Source of the DNA: Brevibacterium sanguinis | GTDB lineage: Bacteria; Actinomycetota; Actinomycetes; Actinomycetales; Brevibacteriaceae | Reading direction: 5' to 3' | Assembly: GCF_003315415.1 (NCBI RefSeq) | Contig: NZ_QNSB01000003.1 | Span: 310,001-374,000, forward strand | DNA: 64,000 nucleotides | Shown: in pieces, positions 37,472-45,330 of the stretch | How the letters are laid out: the number at the start of each line of letters is the position of its first letter | Position numbering within the stretch: position 1 is the stretch's first letter | Program-made: the position numbers and the translations under genes | Notes under the pieces: generated by a model | What the model saw: the letters and a program-made list of their open reading frames with translations, nothing else | The model's database searches: none | What the model was told of the DNA's origin: nothing

Positions 37472-38676
37472 TCGGGTCCGTGCTCCTGTCGGGCGGCAAA
37501 GCCCTGGATGAGGTGTCCCTCGATCCGGAGGACTTCTACGAACCTCGCCATGAGAGTGTGTGGCGGATCTTCCTGGACATGCGCCGTCGTGGGGAGGCGA
37601 TCGACACCGTGACCGTTAACCAGCGGGTGCAGTCGATCCCAGACCTGCGAGGGCAAGTGACTCCCGCAGAGTTGTACAGCTACACGCGGGACACCCCCAC
37701 CACCGCGGCTGCTCCCGCGTACGCGAGGCATGTGGCCGAGTTGGCTACTCGCCGGCGTATCCGTATGGAGGCGTTGGCGATCGCAGACATGGCCGTGGAG
37801 GCCGAGTCGGTGGGGGAGTTGGTGGATCAGGCTCGAGCACGGATCGAGCAGGCTGCGAGGGTGAACGTGTCTGCGGTGAAGCCGATCGGGGCGACGATCA
37901 TGCAGACGGTGCAGAACCTCCGCAAACCGATCATTTACACCCCAACACCGTGGACGAACCTCAACCATTTCATCGGCGGGTGGAGGCCAAGCAGCCTCTA
38001 CGTCGTCGGCGCCCGCCCCGGTGGGGGGAAGTCCATCATGGGTGCGCAGGCCGCGATCAGCCTCACCGACTCAGGGGCGGTGGCGTTATGCAGTCTCGAA
38101 ATGTCTGAGGAGGATCTGCAGTTGCGGATCATCTCGCAGAAATCGGGGGTGGACATGACTTCACTCTTGAACCGGTGCACCACGAACCTTGAAATCGAGA
38201 AGGCGACCACTGCGGCGCAGAACCTTCTCAATGCGCCGTTGTTCATCAACGATCGGGCGGCAATGACGTTGAACGATGTGCGGTCGTTCGTTCGGTCGGT
38301 GGCCCGTCAGCAGAAGCTCGGCGGGGTGGTGGTGGACTACCTGCAACTCATGGAGGCGACGAGTAAGAAAGAGCGACACCTCGCGGTGGGGGAGCTGTCC
38401 CGCGGGTTGAAGCTCATGGCGAAGGAACTCCACGTTCCCGTGATCGCCTTGTCGCAGCTCAACCGGGGATCGGCCGATCGCCCGGATAAGAAGCCGACTC
38501 TCTCGGACCTCCGGGAGTCTGGGTCGATCGAGCAGGACGCGGATGCTGTGATCCTCCTGCACCGGGAACACCACGAGTCGGACGAACTGCATGTCAACGT
38601 CGCGAAGAACCGCCAAGGCCCGCCGGGATCACTCATCCTCGGCTGGCGTGGCCATAACTCGATGCTCACCGATTAG
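37435..38676 (+). CDS. dnaB: Replicative DNA helicase (DnaB family)
   Basis: The 413-residue product has the N-terminal DnaB domain (SERALIGSVLLSGGKALDEV), the P-loop GARPGGGKS near residue 190, the Walker B region GVVVDYLQLM and the SQLNRG...DLRESGSIEQDAD block. It is shorter than host DnaB (about 450) but complete. It forms the hexameric helicase of the phage fork. GAAAGGAG precedes the ATG inside the loader gene. Confidence 0.95.
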   Translation: MERSTSESERALIGSVLLSGGKALDEVSLDPEDFYEPRHESVWRIFLDMRRRGEAIDTVTVNQRVQSIPDLRGQVTPAELYSYTRDTPTTAAAPAYARHVAELATRRRIRMEALAIADMAVEAESVGELVDQARARIEQAARVNVSAVKPIGATIMQTVQNLRKPIIYTPTPWTNLNHFIGGWRPSSLYVVGARPGGGKSIMGAQAAISLTDSGAVALCSLEMSEEDLQLRIISQKSGVDMTSLLNRCTTNLEIEKATTAAQNLLNAPLFINDRAAMTLNDVRSFVRSVARQQKLGGVVVDYLQLMEATSKKERHLAVGELSRGLKLMAKELHVPVIALSQLNRGSADRPDKKPTLSDLRESGSIEQDADAVILLHREHHESDELHVNVAKNRQGPPGSLILGWRGHNSMLTD

Positions 38677-38684
38677 GAGACCAA

Positions 38685-38906
38685 ATGGCATTGAAGGGTA
38701 AACCAAACCAGGCGCGAACCGGTGTCCTTGAGCGTTGGCTCGACAGTCTGTCGGATGACGACCGGGCGGAAGCGGAATCGTACCTGCGGGATGAGCACCA
38801 TTACGGGCCGGTGAGCCTGATGAAGGCTTTCCGGCAGGACGGGTACAACGGATCTGAGGGGCCGATCAGGAGATGGCGGGAGGAGAACCGTGGCGTTGAA
38901 GGGTAA
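38685..38906 (+). CDS. Small protein, unknown
   Basis: The 73-residue product starts MALKGKPNQARTG and has an HTH-like helical region (LDSLSDDDRAEAESYLRDEH, then YGPVSLMKAFRQDGYNGSEG). Its first seven residues and their DNA are nearly the same as the start of the next gene. GGAGACC precedes the ATG. Confidence 0.55.
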   Translation: MALKGKPNQARTGVLERWLDSLSDDDRAEAESYLRDEHHYGPVSLMKAFRQDGYNGSEGPIRRWREENRGVEG

Positions 38907-39690
38907 ACCGCGGCCACGTATTCAACCCGACATGCGGGAGCGGGTGCGCGTGCTCACGCTGGATATCGAGACTCGCCCTCATGAGGCGTACGTTTTCGGC
39001 CTGTGGAAGCAGGACATTGGTATCGCGAAGCTGATGGAGCGCGGGCATGTGATGTGTTTCGTCGCGAAATGGTACGGGGAGAAGGAAGTCATCTTCCGCT
39101 CCGACCACCATGACGGGCATGAGGCGATGATCCGCGCCGCCTGGGATCTGCTCAACGAGGCGGACCTCATCGTCACGTACAACGGCATCTCGTTCGACAT
39201 GCCTCACTTGAACCGGGAGTTCGCGCTGCTGGGACTCTCACCACCATCCCCGTACAAGGACATTGACCTGATTCGGGTGGTCAGGAAGCAGTTCAACTTC
39301 TCCTCGAATTCTCTCGCGAACGTCGTGGAGGAACTCGGCATCGGCTCGAAGATGGACACTGGCGGGTTCGAGCTCTGGCGCGGGTGCATGAACGACGACC
39401 CGAAAGCGTGGGCGAAGATGAAACGCTACAACGTTCGGGACGTGGCAATCACGGAACGCCTCTACGACCGTCTCCGGCCCTGGATCAAGGGCCACCCGCA
39501 TTTGGGCATGTTCAGCGGCGACGAATGGTCATGCCCGAACTGCGGCAATCAGGACATTTCCACGAACCGTCAGGGCGAGGCGCACACGTTCGTCCAACGG
39601 TACAAACAATTCCAGTGCCCGAAGTGTGGCACATGGATTCGATCGAATCGCCGGTTGCAGAACCCGGTGCAGACACGGCACTCACGCTAA
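38890..39690 (+). CDS. DnaQ-like 3'-5' exonuclease with zinc ribbon
   Basis: The 266-residue product has the exonuclease motifs in order: VLTLDIETRP (ExoI), IVTYNGISFDMPHL (ExoII) and RYNVRDVAITERLYD (ExoIII). A C-terminal CPNCG...CPKCG zinc ribbon follows. It may proofread or process phage DNA ends. The GTG start has GGGAGGAG upstream and overlaps the previous gene. Confidence 0.85.
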   Translation: MALKGKPRPRIQPDMRERVRVLTLDIETRPHEAYVFGLWKQDIGIAKLMERGHVMCFVAKWYGEKEVIFRSDHHDGHEAMIRAAWDLLNEADLIVTYNGISFDMPHLNREFALLGLSPPSPYKDIDLIRVVRKQFNFSSNSLANVVEELGIGSKMDTGGFELWRGCMNDDPKAWAKMKRYNVRDVAITERLYDRLRPWIKGHPHLGMFSGDEWSCPNCGNQDISTNRQGEAHTFVQRYKQFQCPKCGTWIRSNRRLQNPVQTRHSR

Positions 39691-39710
39691 CCCCCGGACG
39701 GGGGTTCTTT
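39689..39710 (+). terminator. Intrinsic terminator before ssb
   Basis: AACCCCC and GGGGGTT form a perfect 7-bp stem with loop GGAC, followed by CTTT. The leader CATTTCAGGAGAAAACA (39711-39727) is identical to the one after the hairpin at 31261. Confidence 0.7.
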
Positions 39711-39728
39711 CATTTCAGGAGAAAACAC

Positions 39729-40184
39729 ATGGCAGACATCACCATCGTCGGAACGATCACCGAACCGGCGTTGCGTTTCACGCAGTCCGGCAAAGCAGTC
39801 CTCGGCTTTAGCCTTGCGGAGAACCATTCGAAGAAAGATCAGAACGGGCAGTGGCAGGACGACGGCACCACCTGGCGGAAGGTCAGCGTGTGGGACCGGA
39901 AAGCCGAAGCCCTCGCGGAGGTGCTGCAGAAGGGCGACCGGGTGATCGTGGTCGGGACGGAGCGGATGCGGGAGTTTGAGGCGAAGGACGGTTCGAAGGG
40001 CCAGTCGCTCGAGCTCAACGCCCGTGAGGTTGGGAAGGTGCCGAAACTGCAGAAGCAGGACCAGGGCGGCGGGTATCGGCAGGGCGGCTATACGGGGCAG
40101 GAGCATCAGCCGCAGGGTGGTTGGGCGCAGAACCCGCAAACCGATCCGTGGGCCAGTGGTCCGAGCGGGGAGCCCCCGTTCTGA
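39729..40184 (+). CDS. ssb: Single-stranded DNA-binding protein
   Basis: The 151-residue product has an OB-fold typical of SSB (DITIVGTITEPALRFTQSGK, then TTWRKVSVWDRKAEALAEVL, then GDRVIVVGTERMREFEAKDG), a Gly/Gln-rich linker and an acidic-hydrophobic tip (SGEPPF) for partner binding. CAGGAGAAAA precedes the ATG. It protects ssDNA in phage replication and recombination. Confidence 0.93.
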   Translation: MADITIVGTITEPALRFTQSGKAVLGFSLAENHSKKDQNGQWQDDGTTWRKVSVWDRKAEALAEVLQKGDRVIVVGTERMREFEAKDGSKGQSLELNAREVGKVPKLQKQDQGGGYRQGGYTGQEHQPQGGWAQNPQTDPWASGPSGEPPF

Positions 40185-40399
40185 TGGCCCGGTGCGCGGA
40201 ATGCGGCAAGTCCTGGGGAGGGCGCAAGCCGGAGCATTGCACCGTCTGCCACGAAACGTTCTCGGGCACGACCGCTGGGGACAGGCATCGTCGCGGAGAG
40301 TACCCGAATCGCTCATGCTCCACGGATGGATTGGTGCACAACCCGGATCGGGACGTGTGGCAACTGCCCGGAACGTGGGCGGAACGCGAACACAGCTAG
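40184..40399 (+). CDS. Phage zinc-binding protein (FDXHR-like)
   Basis: The 71-residue product begins MARCAECGKSWGGRKPEHC, then TVCHETFSGTTAGDRHRRG, with two CxxC pairs and the HR motif of the FDXHR-type phage zinc fingers. It overlaps the ssb stop by one base (TGATG). Such proteins are common in actinophages with unknown role. Confidence 0.65.
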   Translation: MARCAECGKSWGGRKPEHCTVCHETFSGTTAGDRHRRGEYPNRSCSTDGLVHNPDRDVWQLPGTWAEREHS

Positions 40400-40415
40400 A
40401 AAATGAGGCGATTAC

Positions 40416-40453
40416 GAGCCCCGGACGACCTATGACTCGCCCGGGGTTCTTTT
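40416..40453 (+). terminator. Intrinsic terminator
   Basis: GAGCCCCGG (40416-40424) and CCGGGGTTC (40441-40449) form a 9-bp stem with one G-T pair, followed by TTTT. It separates ssb and the zinc finger from the small-gene array. Confidence 0.7.
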
Positions 40454-40509
40454 CGCCCCGTGTTCAACATTCCTGAACGCGCCCAGATTTTGAACGGAAG
40501 AAGGAGATC

Positions 40510-40731
40510 ATGAAGGACACAAAACCTCTCGAGGGCAACCCGTTCGCGGACTATGCCACCCACCAGGGCTGCGCCGCGTCAGCCACCCTCGCCCTCGCAT
40601 TCGAGCAACGGACGGCGAATTTGATCGCAGTGACGAACCTGCGCCTCTCGGCGGGACTGGCTGGCGCGACCATCGACGCAGAGACGGACGCCCTGTACAA
40701 CGCCCGCCTCGGCCTGACGGAGGAATCATGA
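40510..40731 (+). CDS. Small protein, array paralogue
   Basis: The 73-residue product shares SATLALAFEQR, TANLIA and the end LGLTEES with the product at 40852, at DNA level almost unchanged. This marks a recent partial duplication. GAAGGAGATC precedes the ATG. Function unknown. Confidence 0.6.
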   Translation: MKDTKPLEGNPFADYATHQGCAASATLALAFEQRTANLIAVTNLRLSAGLAGATIDAETDALYNARLGLTEES

Positions 40732-40859
40732 GCGACTTCATCCTCATCGTCATCGTCGCTTTGGCGGTCATCGCGTCGGTCTGGGCACTCGTGATCAACA
40801 TTCAGAACGGGCGAGAGCTCAAGAAGCAGCTTCGGAGATGGGAGAACCGAGATGACTGA
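40728..40859 (+). CDS. Tiny membrane protein, unknown
   Basis: The 43-residue product is one membrane helix (FILIVIVALAVIASVWALVI) with a basic, polar tail. It is preceded by GGAGGAATC and overlaps both neighbours. A holin-like or envelope role is possible but unsupported. Confidence 0.5.
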   Translation: MSDFILIVIVALAVIASVWALVINIQNGRELKKQLRRWENRDD

Positions 40860-41259
40860 CGACCTGACCGCCTGGTTGGCGGAACGCCGGGAGAAGCACC
40901 ACGGAGGCTGGACGGGGCAGTGGTCGGCGGTCCTAGACGGCGACGATATGACACTGCACGCTGACGGTGCAGTCCCGTTCGATCTGGTTCGAAGCAAGGG
41001 AGGGGTGCACGAGTACCGAGGCGCAATCGAAGACCTTGCCGCCATCGTCGATGCCCAGTGTGTCGCGTCGGCCACCCTCGCTCTCGCATTCGAGCAACGG
41101 AGAGCCGCGGAGGAAGCTCGCACGGCGAACCTGATCGCGTACGTGGAGACGCTGCGTGATCCGGTCATCGTCACTGGCCTCAGTGAGGCGACGGTCAAAA
41201 CCATCGGCCGCACTGCGAACACGATCCGCCCCCGCCTCGGCCTGACGGAGGAATCATGA
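40852..41259 (+). CDS. Small protein, array paralogue
   Basis: The 135-residue product shares its start (MTDDLTAWLAER) with the product at 42048 and its C-terminal half (SATLALAFEQR ... LGLTEES) with the product at 40510. It therefore looks like a mosaic of two modules. GGAGAACCGAG precedes the ATG. No family is recognised. Confidence 0.6.
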   Translation: MTDDLTAWLAERREKHHGGWTGQWSAVLDGDDMTLHADGAVPFDLVRSKGGVHEYRGAIEDLAAIVDAQCVASATLALAFEQRRAAEEARTANLIAYVETLRDPVIVTGLSEATVKTIGRTANTIRPRLGLTEES

Positions 41260-41459
41260 CCACGAAGCTCACCACCAGCCCATCCACCGACGACCCGACC
41301 GTCATCATCGTGACCGCCGACAACGGCACGCACGTCGACGAGATTGGGCGCATCATCAACCACAACGGGGAGCGGGGCTTCCAGCCGGCGATCTTCTCCT
41401 CCTGGGGGTTGCGGGCCGATGTGCTCCGCCGCCTCGCCGACCTCGTGGAGGAATCATGA
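41256..41459 (+). CDS. Small protein, unknown
   Basis: The 67-residue product (VIIVTADNGTHVDEIGRIIN) has a short alpha/beta pattern. Like its neighbours it ends in EES, encoded by the GGAGGAATC that is also the next ribosome binding site. Confidence 0.5.
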   Translation: MTTKLTTSPSTDDPTVIIVTADNGTHVDEIGRIINHNGERGFQPAIFSSWGLRADVLRRLADLVEES

Positions 41460-41656
41460 GTGACGCGGAGAAGATCATCGGCCGCCTTGAAGCCAAGTAC
41501 GCGTGCCCCCGCGACTGCGAAGGCGCTGTGGAGATGACGACCGGAACCATCGACGGCGAGAGCGAACTCATGTACCGGTGCGATTCTTGCCCTGGCGCGT
41601 GGGACCAGGCTGGCAAGCCGTTGTATCGGCTCAGCGATCACGAGAAGGAATCATGA
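41456..41656 (+). CDS. Small Cys-containing protein, unknown
   Basis: The 66-residue product has CPRDCEGAVEM and YRCDSCPGAW, so two Cys pairs that may hold a zinc ion. It follows the conserved GGAGGAATCATGA junction. Confidence 0.5.
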   Translation: MSDAEKIIGRLEAKYACPRDCEGAVEMTTGTIDGESELMYRCDSCPGAWDQAGKPLYRLSDHEKES

Positions 41657-42051
41657 CCAACGCCCGCAGTGAGGCCCGGACCGTTATCGAACACCGGTTC
41701 ATCGTCCCTTGCGAGGAACCGCATGGTGGCGATTGGCAGGACTTCGGGGTCGCTCAGGCATGGGCCCAGACGAAGGCGGAAGAGCTTGGCCTGGACACGT
41801 CCTACGCGGACTGGTCCCGCATCCACGTCGAGGATGACCAGATCGTCATCGTCGTCACCGAACGGAAGTGCCCGAGCTTCGTGACCTCGTGCCGGTCCGC
41901 CGACTGCCCTGGCGAAGTCCGCCCAACCGTCGAACCGGCCCATTTCGCGGGTGGCATGGTGATAGGTGATCGGCTCGCCTATCAGTGCCGGACATGCGGT
42001 CGCATGTGGGACGCGGGCGGTCAGCCGATTGATGAAAGGCCCGCATCATGA
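41653..42051 (+). CDS. Small protein with Cys pairs, unknown
   Basis: The 132-residue product has a helical alpha/beta start and a Cys-rich end (CRSADCPGEV and YQCRTCGRMWDAGGQP) like the product just before it, so the two may be related. Start at the ATG at 41653 after GAAGGAATC. Confidence 0.5.
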   Translation: MTNARSEARTVIEHRFIVPCEEPHGGDWQDFGVAQAWAQTKAEELGLDTSYADWSRIHVEDDQIVIVVTERKCPSFVTSCRSADCPGEVRPTVEPAHFAGGMVIGDRLAYQCRTCGRMWDAGGQPIDERPAS

Positions 42052-42443
42052 CTGACGACCTCACCGCCTGGTTGGCGGAACGCAAGCGGGTTCACGCCGC
42101 GGCGACGGACGGGCCGTGGCACGCGATGGAGTTCGAGGACGCGCCCGGAGACTGGGGTGTCCCGATCATCGACGGCGGAGAGCCGGGGTCGATGAAGGCC
42201 CACGTGACCGCCTACGCCATGACGTTCGGGAACGTCCCGCAGACGAAGAAGGACGCCGAGTCCATCGTCGATGCCCACAACACCCTCCCGCGCTTGCTCG
42301 CCGCCGTCGAAGCGGTGCTTGGACTGCACACTCCCGAAGAGTACGCGCAAGGCCCGGACTACTGCTACGAGTGTGAGCACCGTTGGCCGTGCGCAACCGT
42401 AGAGGCGATCCGTGCCGCCCTGCTGGAAGGGGGCGAGTCGTGA
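42048..42443 (+). CDS. Small protein, array paralogue
   Basis: The 131-residue product starts MTDDLTAWLAERKRVHAAAT, sharing about 37 bases with the gene at 40852 with one change, then differs. It ends with a CYECEHRWPC cluster and GGES. The ribosome binding site is GAAAGG. Confidence 0.55.
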   Translation: MTDDLTAWLAERKRVHAAATDGPWHAMEFEDAPGDWGVPIIDGGEPGSMKAHVTAYAMTFGNVPQTKKDAESIVDAHNTLPRLLAAVEAVLGLHTPEEYAQGPDYCYECEHRWPCATVEAIRAALLEGGES

Positions 42444-42583
42444 ACTGCAAGCACTGCGGCGTGACGATCAAGCGCCACAACGCCAAGTACACGAACGGGT
42501 GGACGCACGATGGCGAGACGGTCGGAGTCTGGTGTCAACGGACCATGGCCGCACCGGAGGAAGGGGGCGAGGGGGATGAGTAA
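42440..42583 (+). CDS. Tiny zinc-ribbon-like protein
   Basis: The 47-residue product starts VNCKHCGVTIKRHN and has a second Cys in VWCQRT; it may bind a metal. GTGA overlap links it to the gene before, and GGAAGGGGG is used by the gene after. Confidence 0.45.
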   Translation: MNCKHCGVTIKRHNAKYTNGWTHDGETVGVWCQRTMAAPEEGGEGDE

Positions 42584-42818
42584 GTTCGGAATCCAGGCTG
42601 GCATCCTCCGTCCCGTCATCAGTGTGGGGCAGCTCAACAAGGACCGCACGGTCTTCACTCAGAAGGCCGACATGACCGATGAGGTCCTCCTGTCCGTCGC
42701 GGAGTACGCGATCAAGCACTTTGGCGGTGCGCTTGAGGCGACCTACGCCGGGGAGTCGGGGTCGAAACTCACGCTGAGGATTACGGCGAAGGAGGAGGTG
42801 TCTGATGTCGACGACTGA
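42576..42818 (+). CDS. Small protein, unknown
   Basis: The 80-residue product (FGIQAGILRPVISVGQLNKD) may be a small alpha/beta fold with a KLTLRITAKEE strand. Overlaps of 8 and 14 bases join it to the neighbours. No family is recognised. Confidence 0.5.
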   Translation: MSKFGIQAGILRPVISVGQLNKDRTVFTQKADMTDEVLLSVAEYAIKHFGGALEATYAGESGSKLTLRITAKEEVSDVDD

Positions 42819-43248
42819 CAGGTGCTCGTGCCCGGATAGTTTCCGGGATGACCGACCGGGGATAGACCCTACCTGCCCCGCCCATGGTGACGTTGACGCG
42901 ATCCTCGCCTCGGGACGGTACGTGGACCGGCGGGGAGTCCACTGGAAGGCACTCGCGGCGGGCCAGACGTGGGGTCGAGTCAATGAATCCGGATTCGCTA
43001 TCGGCGGCGTCATGCTCACCCCCGACCAGATGCGCTTGCTCATCGAACGGGATCGGCACCGGGACGAGTGCCCGGGACTGAACCGTTGCTGGAATCACCC
43101 AGTCCCGAAGGTCGCGCAGTCTCGGCTACTTAAGGACTGGATGGCGGTCTACGCGGCAAATGCCCCCGAACGGGACACCTGGTACCCCACCCTCGCGGAG
43201 GCGTTCGCCGCCGCCGAGAAACTAGTGAAAGGACAAGACAATGGCTGA
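42805..43248 (+). CDS. Phage protein with CxxC-type start, unknown
   Basis: The 147-residue product begins with a Cys/His unit (DRCSCPDSFRDD ... CPAHGD), similar to the short metal-binding starts of other actinophage early proteins, then has a middle without recognisable domain. GGAGGAGG precedes the ATG. Confidence 0.5.
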   Translation: MSTTDRCSCPDSFRDDRPGIDPTCPAHGDVDAILASGRYVDRRGVHWKALAAGQTWGRVNESGFAIGGVMLTPDQMRLLIERDRHRDECPGLNRCWNHPVPKVAQSRLLKDWMAVYAANAPERDTWYPTLAEAFAAAEKLVKGQDNG

Positions 43249-43588
43249 GAGTTACAGCGAACTGAAAAATGATGTCGTCAATGACATCGGGGCAACCAGT
43301 GCAGACATTCGCTTCGGTGTCCAGTGGGCGCTCGAATATCTCGACGAGCACCCTGCCGAGGCGCCTCCGCTGAGGGTCACGAAAAGTGAACTCTCGGCTG
43401 CGCTCAGCGGCTACGGCGAGGACTTCGGTGAGGCAGGAGTGGCGTACCGCCTCGGCATCGAGGTCGTCGTAGCCGGACCATACGTCGTCCGCCTCAACGA
43501 CGGGGCGCTGTTCAATCGGGAAGCGTTCGACAGCGACTGGACTGTGACCGCGATCGTGACCGCACCGGGAGGTGACGACGGTGAGTGA
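43241..43588 (+). CDS. Small protein, unknown
   Basis: The 115-residue product is acidic with a LGIEVVVAGPYVVRLNDGAL beta-rich part. It overlaps both neighbours by 8 bases. GAAAGGAC precedes the ATG. No assignment. Confidence 0.5.
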   Translation: MAESYSELKNDVVNDIGATSADIRFGVQWALEYLDEHPAEAPPLRVTKSELSAALSGYGEDFGEAGVAYRLGIEVVVAGPYVVRLNDGALFNREAFDSDWTVTAIVTAPGGDDGE

Positions 43589-43844
43589 GCACCTGACCGA
43601 GCGAGATTTGATCGTCGGGTTCGTCCTCCACATGGTCGATCAGGAGGGGCCGGAGTACCACGACGCCGCCATGCAGGACGCCAAGCGCATCCTCGCCCAG
43701 GTCCGCGCCGAGGCAAGGGCAGAAATCGTCAACAGCATCCGGTCAACCATCATCAAGGACGCGCTACCGGCGCTCGACTCGGCTCTCCTCCGCCTCGCAC
43801 ACGAACGCGCCGACCAGATCGAGAAGGAGGCTGGCCGTGGATGA
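43581..43844 (+). CDS. Small helical protein, unknown
   Basis: The 87-residue product is mostly helix (MQDAKRILAQVRAEARAEIV). I start it at the GTG at 43581 with GGGAGG upstream; a GTG at 43572 is possible. No family is recognised. Confidence 0.5.
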   Translation: MSEHLTERDLIVGFVLHMVDQEGPEYHDAAMQDAKRILAQVRAEARAEIVNSIRSTIIKDALPALDSALLRLAHERADQIEKEAGRG

Positions 43845-44067
43845 GGACTACGTGCCGACAGAGCAGGACTTCATCGACGGCAATGTGACCAGCCCGGAGG
43901 AGGCTCGCCGCGGTCTCGCCCGAATCAAGGCGGACTCCCTGCGGGAAGCTGCGGATGCGCTCCCGGAACCGGTCGGCCTGCACTGCAACTCTGAGTGCCA
44001 CGCGGCGGACAAGCTGGCGCTGAGAATCCGTGCTGACGGGATCGAGAAAGGGGATCGCCGTGGATGA
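43837..44067 (+). CDS. Small protein, unknown
   Basis: The 76-residue product begins MDEDYVPTEQDFIDGNVTSP and has LHCNSECHAADKLALRIRAD. The GTG overlaps the previous gene; GAGAAGGAGG precedes it. No assignment. Confidence 0.5.
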   Translation: MDEDYVPTEQDFIDGNVTSPEEARRGLARIKADSLREAADALPEPVGLHCNSECHAADKLALRIRADGIEKGDRRG

Positions 44068-44272
44068 GAAGCAACTGCGCCGCCGAATCGAGTGCGTGAT
44101 GATCAACGCGCAGAGCAGACACGGCGGCGACGGAACGTATCGAGCCGCCGCCCAGGCCGTCATCGACGACCTCGGGCTGACGGTGCGATCAATCCAGATG
44201 TGGGCTGACACTCAGGGCCAGTCCGGAGTGTCGCGGTTCCAGGTCGTCGGACGAGTGGAGGAGCAGGGATGA
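44060..44272 (+). CDS. Small protein, unknown
   Basis: The 70-residue product has a helical start (EKQLRRRIECVMINAQSRHG). GAAAGGGG precedes the GTG. The end overlaps the next ATG by four bases. No assignment. Confidence 0.5.
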   Translation: MDEKQLRRRIECVMINAQSRHGGDGTYRAAAQAVIDDLGLTVRSIQMWADTQGQSGVSRFQVVGRVEEQG

Positions 44273-44571
44273 ACTGGGACGAGAAGGCACAGGCGGAAGG
44301 CACACGCCGGCACCTGCCAATCGACAGACCGATCATGGTCAACGAGCTCTGCGCCGCGCAGGGAATCGTGGATGGTGCCCGTTGGCAACGCGAGCAGCTG
44401 AGCACCGACGAGGCCGTGGAGAGGCTTGCCCGCGGAATGTACAACGCGGACATGCGCCAGTCGTTCGAGGGGGACTGGATTCCCGACTTCGCCAGCAGCG
44501 ACAACCGGCAACGGGATGAATACCTTGCCCGCGCCCGTGCCGGGATTGATGCACTGCTGGGGGAATCGTGA
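44269..44571 (+). CDS. Small protein, unknown
   Basis: The 100-residue product has helices around DEAVERLARGMYNADMRQ and a charged end LARARAGIDALLGES. The GES end again comes from a ribosome binding site within the stop junction (GGGGGAATCGTGA). No assignment. Confidence 0.5.
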   Translation: MNWDEKAQAEGTRRHLPIDRPIMVNELCAAQGIVDGARWQREQLSTDEAVERLARGMYNADMRQSFEGDWIPDFASSDNRQRDEYLARARAGIDALLGES

Positions 44572-44969
44572 ACGAGCGCACCGTCACATACGAGATCGAT
44601 ATGCAACCCATACTCGATGCGGCCAAGGCGATGACGGACGCAATGCGGTCCTTCCGCACTCCCGCCGGGCTGTTGCAGTGGTTCGAACCGCAAGCCACAT
44701 GCAGGACGTGCAACGGAAGCTACCGTGTGAAGCTGCTCGAGTTTGATGTGCGCAGGATCTGCCCCGACTGCATGGCAGCATTCCAACGCATCGCAGACTA
44801 CTGGGATGGTCGCGGGGAAGAGGTCGCCAAGCTCATCAGTGCGATGGAGGACTCGCCGCCGACCGACTGGCCGCGATTCCACCTATGGCTTGATCGGAAA
44901 GCTGCGCTCTGTGGCATCCGTTACGGCCGTCCCTGGCAGGAGCACGTGCGAGACCGGAGGGTGCTGTGA
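44568..44969 (+). CDS. Protein with Cys pairs, unknown
   Basis: The 133-residue product has TCRTCNGSYRVKLLEFDVRR followed by ICPDCM, two CxxC pairs about 22 residues apart that fit a zinc ribbon, then a helical domain. Function unknown. Confidence 0.55.
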   Translation: MNERTVTYEIDMQPILDAAKAMTDAMRSFRTPAGLLQWFEPQATCRTCNGSYRVKLLEFDVRRICPDCMAAFQRIADYWDGRGEEVAKLISAMEDSPPTDWPRFHLWLDRKAALCGIRYGRPWQEHVRDRRVL

Positions 44970-45145
44970 CAGATCGCCCCGAATGGGTGCCCGATTGGGT
45001 GCCCGATGAGAACCTCGACTGGTACATCAACCACACGTTGCGTGCTCCGTGGGACGAGCTGCGGTTCTATCTCGACCGCCTGTTCGACCCGGTGTGCGTG
45101 CGCATCTACCGGGTGATGGACTGGCTGGCGAGGAGACTCCCATGA
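44966..45145 (+). CDS. Small Trp-rich protein, unknown
   Basis: The 59-residue frame starts VTDRPEWVPDWVPDENLDWY, with a direct repeat (GAATGGGTGCCCGAT/GATTGGGTGCCCGAT). CGGAGGGTGCT precedes the GTG. It overlaps both neighbours. No assignment. Confidence 0.45.
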   Translation: MTDRPEWVPDWVPDENLDWYINHTLRAPWDELRFYLDRLFDPVCVRIYRVMDWLARRLP

Positions 45146-45330
45146 TTCCGTGCGGTCGTGGTGTGTGCGCCGCCGAGGATGGTCACGACGGAACATGCGC
45201 GGAAGCCTCAGGGTGGGCTTACGAACCCCCGGACGAGGAGACGTTGGTGATGATGCTGGACGCGGCACGCCGGGACGGGTGGAGAGCCCACGACAGACAC
45301 ATGCGGCTACTGCGGGGAGACGTGACGTGA
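45142..45330 (+). CDS. Small protein, unknown
   Basis: The 62-residue product begins MIPCGRGVCAAEDGHDGTCA, with three Cys, then an acidic helix. It is coupled at both ends (ATGA; GTGA). No assignment. Confidence 0.45.
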   Translation: MIPCGRGVCAAEDGHDGTCAEASGWAYEPPDEETLVMMLDAARRDGWRAHDRHMRLLRGDVT

